A stretch of DNA of 38,447 bases from Streptomyces sp. AW19M42 (GTDB lineage Bacteria > Actinomycetota > Actinomycetes > Streptomycetales > Streptomycetaceae). The notes under the pieces are model-generated. The model saw only the letters and a program-made list of their open reading frames with translations. It was not told the origin of the DNA and did not search any database. The stretch lies in contig CBRG010000192.1 of NCBI GenBank assembly GCA_000470535.1, positions 1 to 38,447 on the forward strand, in the 5' to 3' direction. Below, one piece after another: positions 7,761 through 14,798 of this stretch. Made by a program: the position numbers and the translations under genes. Every line of letters begins with the position of its first letter. Within the stretch, counting starts at the first letter, position 1.

Positions 7761-8699
7761 TCAGCGGCCGGTCCGGCCGAGTGCCACGGCGAGTTCCGGC
7801 CCGTCGGGCGGGTTGGCACCGGCCCTCGCGACGGTCACGGCCGCCGAGGCCGCCGCGTGGCGCAGGATGTCGGTGACGGTGGCCCGGTCCACCGAGCGGA
7901 GCCGCTCCCGCCCCTCCGCGCCGAGCAGCCCATGCGCGGCGAGTGCGTGGAGAGTGCCCGACATGAAGGCGTCCCCGGCCCCCACCGTGTCCGCGACATC
8001 GACGGGCGGCGCGCCGACCGACACACGGCCGTCGGGCAGGACCGCCAGGGCCCCGTCGCCGCCCCGGGTGACCAGCACGACGGCCGGCCCGGCGGCGAGC
8101 CACCGCTCGGCGACCCGCCCCGGCTCCTGACCCGGGTACAGCCATTCCAGATCCTCGTCACTCCCCTTGACCACATCACTGAGCGCGACACAGCGCTCGA
8201 CCTCGCGCACGGCGGTCTCGTGATCCCCCATCAGCTCCGGCCGCACATTGGGGTCGTAACTGACCGTCGCTGCCGTCCGCAGCGACTCGACGGCGGCGAC
8301 GACCGCGGAAGCACCCGGTTCCATCACAGCCGCGATCGACCCGATGTGGACGTGCCGGGGCAGCCGCTCCAAGGAGACCGGGCCCAGCGTCCAGGTGATC
8401 TCGAAGGTGTACGCGGCCCGCCCGGCACCGTCCAGGGTGACGGCGGCGGACGGAGTCGGGCCCGTGGCACCGTCCGTGCGGACCTCGACCCCGGCACCGG
8501 TCAGATGGTCGCGGATCCGCCGCCCGTGAGCGTCCGGCCCGAGCTGGGTCAGCAGCGTGACGTCGTGTCCGAGCCTGGCCAGGCCGTACGCGACGTTGGC
8601 CGGGCTGCCTCCCGGGTGGACCTGGTCGGCCGCGTCCGGCAGCCGGACGATGTCGGCGACGCATTCACCGATGACCAGCAGGTCGTTTCTGTCGCGCAT
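7761..8699 (-). CDS. PfkB-family carbohydrate kinase (fructokinase-like)
   Basis: The 312-residue product has the N-terminal PfkB substrate motif GGSPANVAYGLARLG (residues 30-44), SYDPNVRP (147-154) and VTRGGDGAL, and the C-terminal signature DTVGAGDAFMSGTL (237-250) with anion-hole glycines and catalytic Asp243. It should phosphorylate a sugar with ATP in the cytoplasm; the overall sequence is closest in style to actinobacterial fructokinases, but the sugar is not determined. The ATG at 8699 is preceded by AGGAG at the right distance; an open extension to 9020 is out-of-context sequence that collides with an SDR pseudogene. A palindrome at 8786-8807 may be its operator. Confidence 0.87.
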   Translation of the reverse strand: MRDRNDLLVIGECVADIVRLPDAADQVHPGGSPANVAYGLARLGHDVTLLTQLGPDAHGRRIRDHLTGAGVEVRTDGATGPTPSAAVTLDGAGRAAYTFEITWTLGPVSLERLPRHVHIGSIAAVMEPGASAVVAAVESLRTAATVSYDPNVRPELMGDHETAVREVERCVALSDVVKGSDEDLEWLYPGQEPGRVAERWLAAGPAVVLVTRGGDGALAVLPDGRVSVGAPPVDVADTVGAGDAFMSGTLHALAAHGLLGAEGRERLRSVDRATVTDILRHAAASAAVTVARAGANPPDGPELAVALGRTGR

Positions 8700-8785
8700 G
8701 GGGGTGGGGTCTCCTGACGTGCGGTGACGTAGGTGTCTCGGCAGGCGGCACGGCCTCCGGACACATTGGGCCCGATCCTGCCGCG

Positions 8786-8807
8786 TGTACATGCAGTCGC
8801 GTGCACA
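8786..8807. promoter_or_regulatory. Candidate operator upstream of the PfkB kinase gene
   Basis: TGTACATGC-AGTC-GCGTGCACA is an inverted repeat with 9-base arms matching at 7 positions, 87-108 bases upstream of the kinase ATG. Sugar-kinase genes are often controlled by LacI- or GntR-type dimers that bind such sites. No regulator gene is next to it. Confidence 0.4.
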
Positions 8808-8849
8808 GGGAGAAGGGGATCGCCGGCACGGGGGCGATTGCCACCTGGC

Positions 8850-9275
8850 CCGGGGCGGCGGGTGACCGCGACGGTGCGGAGCACCGAGCGGACCGATCTG
8901 TATGACCTGGCCGACTCCTGCGGTCGCCGCCTGGTCGTGGAGACCGTCGACTCCCGGCACCCCGAACGGCACGATCGCGGTGATGTCCTGGGGCCGGGTG
9001 AGCGTCACCAACAACGACAAGGGCGGCTTCGAGGTCTACCGGGCGAGCGAATCCGCGCTGAACCAGCTGGCGTGGAGCTTCGCCGCACGGCACGCCGACG
9101 ACCCGCGCACCCTGCTGCTGAGGGCCCCGGCTGGGTGAGGACCGACCTGGGCGGCCCCGCAGCGCGTCCGACGACCGACCAGAGCACCCGCGGCGAGGTC
9201 GATACGATCGAGGCCCAGACGACAAGGGGCGGACTGCAGTTCCCAACCTGCGAGGGCCGGACCGTCAGCTGGTAG
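8850..9275 (+). pseudogene. Degraded short-chain dehydrogenase/reductase gene
   Basis: Three pieces of one SDR can be read in order but in different frames. The first (about 8850-8960) gives GRRVTATVRSTERTDLYDLA and GRRLVVETVD, the strand-2/3 part of an SDR. The second (about 8968-9138) gives SVTNNDKGGFEVYRASESAL, with the catalytic YRAS-E block where Lys is replaced by Glu, followed by FAARHADDPRTLLLRAP. The third, in the first frame again, gives GWVRTDLGGPAARPTTDQS and ends TCEGRTVSW. The Rossmann start and the middle section with NAG and the catalytic Ser are missing. An internal deletion plus a frameshift near 9130 make the gene non-functional. Confidence 0.75.
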
Positions 9276-9297
9276 CGCGCAGGTGCGGGCCGGAGCC

Positions 9298-10047
9298 TCA
9301 GCGGCCGGTGAGCGCCCGGTCGAGAAGGGGCAGCAGGCGGTCCCAGTGGCGCTGCAGCCCGGAGGCGCTGAACGCGTCGGTGTCGGACATGGTGAAGCCA
9401 TGGGCGGTGCCTGGGTAGACCTCGCAGGTGTGGCCGACGCCTGCGGTGTCCAGGGTCTGGTTGAGCTCGCTGAGGGATTCCGGCGTCATGTCCCCCTCGG
9501 CGAGGCCGAGGTGTACCTGGGCGGAGACCCCGGGGAAGCCGTGGTGCGGGCTGTCGGGCGCGTCGGTGACCAGGGCGCTGGGGTGGAATCCGGCGACGGC
9601 CGCCACCTGGTCGGGGTGTGCGGCTGCGGTGCGCATCGCCAGGGCCCCGCCCATGCAGTAGCCGATCGCGGCGACCGGTCCGGCGCTGACCTCGGGCCGT
9701 CCGGTGAGGAACCCGAGGTAGGCCTCGGCGTCGCGCAGGGCGCGTTCGCTCGTGTGCGCCTTGATCAAGGGCATCACCTGGGCGAAGACCGCAGATCGGT
9801 TCTCGGCGCTGATGTGCTCGGGAAGCTCGATCACCGGTGCCGGGCCGTGTCGGTAGAAGATGTTGGGGACGAGCACGTAGTAACCGTGCCCGGCCAGTTC
9901 TCGGGCCATCTCCTCCAGCACCGGCCGCACGCCGAAGGCGTCCGGGTACAGCAGTACCCCCGGGTGCCGCTCGTCACTGTCGGGGAAGGCGGCGAGCGCA
10001 TCGGCCCGGCCGTCGGCGGTGGTGATCAACAGCGTCTTGGTAGGCAC
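9298..10047 (-). CDS. Dienelactone hydrolase family protein
   Basis: The 249-residue alpha/beta-hydrolase carries the Cys-Asp-His triad typical of dienelactone hydrolases: the nucleophile Cys131 in IGYCMGG, Asp186 in GLAEGDMTP and His216 in GTAHGFTM. GVLLYPDAFGVRP near residue 30 is the usual oxyanion-side loop. It should hydrolyse a lactone or ester in the cytosol; classical members act on carboxymethylenebutenolide in chloroaromatic breakdown, but single genes in Streptomyces usually have unknown substrates. ATG at 10047 with a GAAGGAAG-type ribosome site. It diverges from the PNPOx-like pseudogene, and the intergenic region holds a strong inverted repeat. Confidence 0.9.
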   Translation of the reverse strand: MPTKTLLITTADGRADALAAFPDSDERHPGVLLYPDAFGVRPVLEEMARELAGHGYYVLVPNIFYRHGPAPVIELPEHISAENRSAVFAQVMPLIKAHTSERALRDAEAYLGFLTGRPEVSAGPVAAIGYCMGGALAMRTAAAHPDQVAAVAGFHPSALVTDAPDSPHHGFPGVSAQVHLGLAEGDMTPESLSELNQTLDTAGVGHTCEVYPGTAHGFTMSDTDAFSASGLQRHWDRLLPLLDRALTGR

Positions 10048-10110
10048 GTTCTTCCTTCTTCTGACCGGTGCGCGTACACCGTCGGAGGGTGACGGAGCGA
10101 AGACCTCAAC

Positions 10111-10128
10111 CCGTTCATCCGGGAAGTC
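10111..10128. repeat. 18-base element, copy 2 (before dienelactone hydrolase gene)
   Basis: CCGTTCATCCGGGAAGTC, 17 of 18 identical to 6822-6839, 63 bases upstream of the hydrolase start and in the same orientation relative to its gene. Confidence 0.45.
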
Positions 10129-10138
10129 AGTTCACTTT

Positions 10139-10196
10139 CGCGAGCAAAGTACAACCTGTACGGCAGCACATGCAATGACCGTTGTGTTTGCTCGCG
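10139..10196. promoter_or_regulatory. Inverted repeat in a divergent intergenic region (candidate operator pair)
   Basis: CGCGAGCAAA (10139-10148) and TTTGCTCGCG (10187-10196) are perfect 10-base inverted arms 38 bases apart, with a smaller dyad GTAC-AACCT-GTAC (10149-10161) between them. The 348-base region separates the hydrolase start (10047) from the PNPOx-like pseudogene start (10396) and otherwise holds no gene. Two half-sites one could loop between, or a cruciform, are both possible. Confidence 0.45.
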
Positions 10197-10395
10197 CGAG
10201 GCCCGGAATTTGCTGCCGCTCACCGATGTGATCCGGCGTGAACGTCGCTCAGCGGCGATGAAGCTCCGGCCGGTGGCCGGACAGAGGCCATCGCGGAGGC
10301 CGGACCGAGGGCCGGCCGAGGATGTCCGCCCCGGCTCCCTCCCGCGCCCCTACCGGCCAAGACCGGCCACAGGCCGGATCGTTACGGTCGGGGAC

Positions 10396-10893
10396 ATGAC
10401 GCCACCCCTTGCCGTCAGCGCCTTCGACTCGCTCCGTCTCGACGCCGTACCGGACCAGAAGGCGCTGCGCCGGGCCTACGCACTTCCCAGCGAGGCGGCC
10501 GTGCGCAAGCAGATGACCGAACTGACCTACAAGACCCAGCAATTTATGGCTGTGCCTCGCTGGTCCTGATCGCCGGCGCGGACGCAGAGGGTAACTGCGA
10601 CGTATCGCCGCGCGGCGGCCCGGCCGGGTTCGTCGCCGTCCTGGACCGCCGTGGGAGAGCCGCCGGCCAGTGCGCTGGTGCTGGGGATCGAGGAGGTCTA
10701 CCCGCACTGCCCGAAGTCACTGCTGCGCAGCGCCGCGTGGAAGCCGGAGCAGTGGCTGCCGGCGGACGCCCGGCCGGCCTCTGCCGAGGTGACGCCGGCC
10801 CAGCTGCGGATGCCGGAGTTGACGATCACCGACGTCGAACAGGCGGAGGCGGACTCACTGAAGTACCGGTACGAGTGGCGAAGCGGCTCATGA
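10396..10893 (+). pseudogene. Broken pyridoxamine 5'-phosphate oxidase-like flavoprotein gene
   Basis: The ATG at 10396 opens MTPPLAVSAFDSLRLDAVPD and runs to LTYKTQQFMAVP before a stop at 10567. A different frame continues SLVLIAGADAEGNCDVSPRG and GPAGFVAVLD, the FMN-binding start of PNPOx-like proteins. After 'VLDR' the sequence jumps straight to PPASALVLGIEEVYPHCPKS and LLRSAAWKPEQWLP, which belong to the C-terminal part of this family (around 210 residues when intact). So there is at least one frameshift near 10545 and a deletion of roughly 70-80 codons near 10645. Not functional as read. Confidence 0.75.
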
Positions 10894-11037
10894 GCGGACC
10901 CGAGCAGCCGAATTCCCGGGCCGACCCGACCCGGAACCAGGTGACATGGGCCGATGGGCAGTGAGGTGAATCACGGATGTACCGTGTCCGTACTTGAGTT
11001 CGAGCTGGCTGTGGCGGCCGCACGAGGGGACAGAACA

Positions 11038-11838
11038 ATGAATGAGAACACGCTTTCCGCACCGCATCCCACGAGCGCGCATCCCGCCCGCGTGTACAAC
11101 GTCTGGCTGGGCGGGAAGGACCACTACGTCGTGGATCAGGAGGCGGCAGAGCTCGCCGCCCAGGCCAACCCGACGATCGTGCCGTCGGTCCGGGCCAACC
11201 GCGCCTTCCTCGGCCGCGCTGTACGTCACCTCACGGGTATCGGGGTCCGTCAGTTCCTCGATGTCGGCACGGGAATTCCCGCCGCGGCGAACACCCACGA
11301 GGTAGCGCAGCAGGCAGCCCCCGAATCGCGTGTCGTCTACGTCGACAACGACCCGATCGTGCTCACCCACGCGCGGGCGCTCCTGGTCAGCGGCCCCCAG
11401 GGGCAGACCGACTACGTGCAGGCCGATGTGCGCGACGTGGACGCCATCCTCGAAGCGGCCGCCCGGAACCTGGACCTCGACCAGCCGGTCGGCCTCATGC
11501 TCGTGGCGATCCTTCAGTACATCAAGGACACCGAGGACCCCTGGGACATCACCCGCCGGCTGCTGGACCGGCTGGCCCCCGGCAGTCACCTGGTGCTGTC
11601 GCACCCGGCCGCTGACGTCACCGCGCCCGAGGTCGCCGAGTCCATGCGGATCTACAACGAGCGCGCCGCCAGCCACGCCTCGGCCACTCCCCGCACCCAC
11701 GCCGAGGTGCGGCGATTCTGCGACGGCCTGGAGATCCTGGAGCCGGGGCTCGTCACGCTGACCCGCTGGCGTCCGGGCCCGTCGGACGTCCCGGACGACA
11801 CCCTGCCCATGTGGTGCGCTGTAGCCCGCAAGGCGTAG
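11038..11838 (+). CDS. SAM-dependent methyltransferase, DUF574 (Methyltransf_19) family
   Basis: A 266-residue protein with the family's diagnostic blocks: ARVYNVWLGGKDHYVVD (residues 18-33 area), VRANRAFLGRAVRHL, the SAM-binding FLDVGTGIP (73-81), VVYVDNDPIVLTHARALL (99-116) and the late DTLPMWCAVARK end. These genes are numerous in Streptomyces, usually near regulatory systems; their substrates are unknown. ATG at 11038 was chosen over an open upstream extension to 10954 because GAGGGGA sits 8 bases ahead of it and the family begins shortly before ARVY(N/D). A hairpin at 11867-11896 follows the stop. Confidence 0.88.
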   Translation: MNENTLSAPHPTSAHPARVYNVWLGGKDHYVVDQEAAELAAQANPTIVPSVRANRAFLGRAVRHLTGIGVRQFLDVGTGIPAAANTHEVAQQAAPESRVVYVDNDPIVLTHARALLVSGPQGQTDYVQADVRDVDAILEAAARNLDLDQPVGLMLVAILQYIKDTEDPWDITRRLLDRLAPGSHLVLSHPAADVTAPEVAESMRIYNERAASHASATPRTHAEVRRFCDGLEILEPGLVTLTRWRPGPSDVPDDTLPMWCAVARKA

Positions 11839-11853
11839 CGGGTCGATTCCCTG

Positions 11854-12296
11854 TCACCGAACGCCGTTCCGGCCCTGCCGGTTGGCCGGGCCGGAGCCGG
11901 GCCTTCCGAGCATTCCCTTGGCTCGGCGGCCCGGCATCCGGGTCATGGTCTCGCGCCGGCCGGTGGCAGTCCCCGGGCCGGCCGGAACGTAGGCGTCGAT
12001 GAAGACGAGGTGGTCGAGGCGGGCGCCGAGCCTGTCCGCGACACCGGCGATCACTACCTCGCCGTAGCTGTGCCCGCACAGTGCCAGCGGTGTTCCGTCA
12101 CTGTGGTCGATGAGCTCTGCTACCTGGTCCATATGGGTGTCGAGTTCGGCGGACGGTCCGTATCGGCCGGGCCGTCCGGATCCAGCCCCGCCAGGGTCAC
12201 CGCCTCGACCTGATGACCGGATCGGTTCAGCTCGACGGCCACTGAGTCGATGGCCCACCCGCCTTGCCGGCCGACCGGCACCATGACGAATTTCAT
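11854..12296 (-). pseudogene. Frameshifted, truncated alpha/beta-hydrolase gene
   Basis: From an ATG at 12296 the sequence reads MKFVMVPVGRQGGWAIDSVA and ELNRSGHQVEAVTLAGLDPD, the strand-1/helix-A part of esterase-like alpha/beta-hydrolases that lack a signal peptide. Near 12150 the homology moves to another frame: HMDQVAELIDHSDGTPLALC, GHSYGEVVIAGVADRL (nucleophile-elbow GHSYG) and LDHLVFIDAYVPAGPG. After this point the typical C-terminal half with the catalytic His is absent; the frame closes at 11854 in unrelated sequence. One frameshift plus loss of the C-terminus make it non-functional. Confidence 0.75.
11867..11896 (+). terminator. Hairpin after the DUF574 methyltransferase gene
   Basis: CCGGCCC (11869-11875) pairs with GGGCCGG (11888-11894), extendable by one T-A and one T-G pair, with a 12-base loop. 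It lies 28 bases after the stop, between convergent genes, with no U-tract, as is common for actinobacterial terminators. Confidence 0.5.
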
Positions 12297-12325
12297 CGTG
12301 CCCCAGTAGGCGCCGAGGAGCACGA

Positions 12326-12599
12326 GCGGCGCTGCACGCGCCCTACAGTGTGTCCTCGAACAGCGCCCTGGACATCGGCGTGTTCGGGGATACCGGACAC
12401 CCCCCTGAGTCCGCCACGATCAGCGGCAACGTCCTGATCGGCGGGGGTGGGTGGAACAGCGTCCGGCACGGGGTCCGGATCGGTTCCCCGAAGAGCGCCC
12501 GGCTCCGAAACCTTCGCGGACAACACGGTGACGCATCTCCGTCCGGGCCAAGTGGCGCTGCGGAACGACTCCCTGGCCACGTTCCACATCACCGACTGA
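12326..12599 (+). pseudogene. C-terminal remnant of a right-handed beta-helix (polysaccharide lyase-like) protein
   Basis: One frame reads YSVSSNSALDIGVFGDTGHP and ATISGNVLIGGGGWNSVRHG before a frameshift near 12495; another continues ETFADNTVTHLRPGQVALRN and DSLATFHITD then stops at 12599. The N-x-(V/I) repeats and the short turns are like parallel beta-helix rungs. No start or N-terminal part is present: its 5' end abuts the start of the hydrolase pseudogene on the other strand, so a rearrangement joined them. A strong terminator hairpin follows. Confidence 0.55.
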
Positions 12600-12622
12600 C
12601 ACCGCGCCAGGCCGAGGCGCCC

Positions 12623-12653
12623 CGGCCCGTGACGGCATGCCGGTCACGGGCCG
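12623..12653 (+). terminator. Strong stem-loop after the beta-helix remnant
   Basis: CGGCCCGTGAC (12623-12633) pairs perfectly with GTCACGGGCCG (12643-12653); the 9-base loop GGCATGCCG is itself self-complementary. It lies 24 bases after the stop at 12599. There is no U-tract. It also insulates the ThuA promoter region downstream. Confidence 0.65.
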
Positions 12654-12730
12654 CCGGGCCTGCTGCGGCGCGGCCCTGACGCGCCACGGAATCAAGGCAG
12701 CCGTGCGGCGGCGCGAAGCCTCTCCGACGT

Positions 12731-12743
12731 GCTTCGTAAAGCG
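12731..12743. promoter_or_regulatory. GCTTCGTAAAGCG element overlapping the thuA-like promoter
   Basis: A small dyad (GCTT-CGTA-AAGC) lies directly before the candidate -35 box and resembles GCTTGTAAGGCG at 18459-18470 in front of the aldo/keto reductase gene. It may be a binding site of the ROK regulator encoded between them; the match is short. Confidence 0.3.
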
Positions 12744-12745
12744 TA

Positions 12746-12775
12746 TTGACAAAGTGTCTTCACCGTTCGTACGTT
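12746..12775 (+). promoter_or_regulatory. Candidate sigma-70/HrdB promoter for the thuA-like operon
   Basis: TTGACA (12746-12751) and TACGTT (12770-12775) are separated by 18 bases in one of the few AT-richer stretches of this area. They lie about 135 bases upstream of the ThuA-like gene. Confidence 0.5.
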
Positions 12776-12908
12776 CTTATCGCACCCAGCCAGAGACCGG
12801 CCTGAACAGCGGCAAACCCTCTCTTCACCCCGGTCAGTCGGCCGAGCTGGCCCAGACCCCTACCGCCGCACCCCGCACGTGCGGCGCCGATGGGAGCGTG
12901 CGATCACC

Positions 12909-13565
12909 TTGACCACCGACACCAGGCGGGCGCTCGTCGTCCGCGGCGGCTGGAACGGGCACCAGCCCGTGACGATCAGCGACGGATTCCTCCCGTTCCT
13001 CAAGGAGCAGGGGTTCACCGTCGAGACCTCCGAGGACCTCGCGGTGTACGAGGACGCGGAGAAGCTCGCCGGCACCGACCTCATCGTGCACTGCTGGACG
13101 ATGGGTACCATCACCCCCGGGCAGCGCGAGAACCTGGCCGCGGCCGTACGAGCGGGAACAGGTCTCGCCGGCTGGCACGGTGGCATCGTCGACTGCTTCC
13201 ACGACCACGGCTACCACCTGCTGACCGGCGGCAAGTTCGTGATGCACCCGCCGGGCTTCCACGATCACACGTACAACTTCCTGCCCGAGCACGCAGACCA
13301 TCCGGTCATCGCGGGCCTCGAAGACTTCTCCGTGCACACCGAGCAGTACTGGGTCCTCACCGACCCGCGTATCGAGGTCCTGGCCACCACCACCTTCCCG
13401 GCCGCCGAACCGCACGACGGGCCCGCTGTGATGCCCGCCGTGTGGACCAGGACATGGGGCGCCGGCCGCGTCTTCGTCTCGACCATCGGGCACAAGCCAG
13501 ACGACTTCGACGTGCCTCAGGTCCGCACGCTGACCGAAAGGGGACTGCTGTGGGCGAGCCGCTGA
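12909..13565 (+). CDS. ThuA-like protein (trehalose-utilisation / glutamine amidotransferase-like fold)
   Basis: About 218 residues, all of the ThuA domain: ALVVRGGWNGHQPVTISDGF at the start, DLIVHCWTMGTITPGQRENL, the turn GTGLAGWHGGIVDCF in place of the amidotransferase nucleophile elbow, then KFVMHPPGFHDHTYNF and a C-terminal AVWTRTWGAGRVFVSTIGHK. ThuA proteins occur in sugar-degradation operons and lack a proven reaction. The start is uncertain: TTG at 12909 has GGGAG 12 bases upstream, while GTG at 12879 is the longest option. Its 3' end overlaps the next gene by 16 bases, so the two are coupled. A promoter and regulator-like site precede it. Confidence 0.88.
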   Translation: MTTDTRRALVVRGGWNGHQPVTISDGFLPFLKEQGFTVETSEDLAVYEDAEKLAGTDLIVHCWTMGTITPGQRENLAAAVRAGTGLAGWHGGIVDCFHDHGYHLLTGGKFVMHPPGFHDHTYNFLPEHADHPVIAGLEDFSVHTEQYWVLTDPRIEVLATTTFPAAEPHDGPAVMPAVWTRTWGAGRVFVSTIGHKPDDFDVPQVRTLTERGLLWASR

Positions 13566-14647
13566 AGCCCTTGAACATCGGCATCGTGGGCGCGGGAAAG
13601 ATCAGCGGCGCCTATCTGTCCACGCTGGAGCGGCTGACGTCCGTGCGGCTCACGGCCGTCACCGACCTCGACGCGGCCCGCGCGCGGGCCGTCGCGGAGC
13701 AGGCCGGTGACGGGGTTTCCGTCGCGCCCACCGTCGCCGGCCTGGTCGCCCGCGACGACGTGGACGCCGTTCTCAACCTCACCGTCCCGGCCGCGCACGC
13801 GGACGTCGCTCTGACGGCACTCGCCGCGGGCAGGCATGTGTACGGCGAGAAGCCCCTCGCCGCCGACCGCAAGGAGGCCGACGCCGTCCTCGCCGCGGCG
13901 CGCGCGGCCGGACTGCGGCTCTGCTGCGCCCCCGACACCGTCCTCGGCACCGGAACGCAGACCGCGCGCAAGGCCGTTGACGACGGCCTGATCGGCCGGC
14001 CGGTCGCGGCCACCGCCTTCATGACGACTGCGGGCCACGAGAAGTGGCACCCGGATCCTGAGTTCTACTACAGGCCCGGAGGAGGCCCGCTGCTCGACAT
14101 GGGCCCCTACTACCTGTCGGCTCTGGTCCACCTGCTCGGCCCCGTGCGCAGGGTGACCGGTGCGTCCTCCCGGCCCCGCGCCGAGCGGTCCATCGGCAGC
14201 GGGCCCCGCGCGGGGCAGACCTTCCCGGTCGAGGTGGACACCCACGTCACGGGCGTCCTGGAGCACGCCGACGGGGCCCTGTCCACGCTGCTGATGAGCT
14301 TCGACGTGCGCGCCGCACGGCTGCCACGCATCGAGGTGCACGGAACCGGCGCCTCGCTGTCCGTGCCCGACCCGAACAACTTCGACGGCCCTGTCGAGAT
14401 CCACCGCGGCGACGGCTGGGAAACGCTGCCCGTGTCGGCCGGCTATCGGGGCGCGGGGCGTGGTGTGGGACTGGCGGATCTGGTCGAGGCGCTCCGTGGC
14501 GGCCGCCCGCACCGTGCGTCCGCCGACCTCGCCGCACATGTCCTGGACGTCATGCTCACCCTCATGGACGCGGCGGACGAGGGCCGCGCACTGCCGGTGA
14601 CCACCACCTGCGAGCGCCCCGCTCCGGTGGCGGACACCAGCCTCTGA
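13550..14647 (+). CDS. Gfo/Idh/MocA-family sugar oxidoreductase
   Basis: A 365-residue NAD(P)-dependent dehydrogenase. The Rossmann start is NIGIVGAGKISGAYLSTLE (residues 9-27), the EKP signature is at residues 100-102 (YGEKPLAADRKEAD), and the GGGPLLDMGPYYLSALVHLLG block at 177-197 marks the C-terminal beta-sheet domain. It should oxidise or isomerise a sugar or sugar derivative in the cytoplasm. The GTG at 13550 lies inside the end of the ThuA-like gene with AAAGGGGA in front, typical of coupling. ThuA plus Gfo/Idh/MocA plus GH38 plus ROK is a recurrent actinobacterial glycan-use set (from general knowledge). Confidence 0.9.
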   Translation: MGEPLKPLNIGIVGAGKISGAYLSTLERLTSVRLTAVTDLDAARARAVAEQAGDGVSVAPTVAGLVARDDVDAVLNLTVPAAHADVALTALAAGRHVYGEKPLAADRKEADAVLAAARAAGLRLCCAPDTVLGTGTQTARKAVDDGLIGRPVAATAFMTTAGHEKWHPDPEFYYRPGGGPLLDMGPYYLSALVHLLGPVRRVTGASSRPRAERSIGSGPRAGQTFPVEVDTHVTGVLEHADGALSTLLMSFDVRAARLPRIEVHGTGASLSVPDPNNFDGPVEIHRGDGWETLPVSAGYRGAGRGVGLADLVEALRGGRPHRASADLAAHVLDVMLTLMDAADEGRALPVTTTCERPAPVADTSL

Positions 14648-14798
14648 CCGGCATCGCCCGCCGACGAGCCCCCGACCACACCCCCTCGGCGCCACTCGCT
14701 CAGCGCCACCCCGCAGGCGCCACCGCGCTCGAAGACACCCAGCTCTGCGCCATGCATCGAGCCCCCGCGCCCGCTCGCAGCAACAGGAGGCCCCTTTC

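Noticed and set aside
8700..9020. N-terminal extension of the PfkB kinase frame
   Set aside because: Lacks family homology, crosses the SDR pseudogene on the other strand, and the ATG at 8699 has its own AGGAG.
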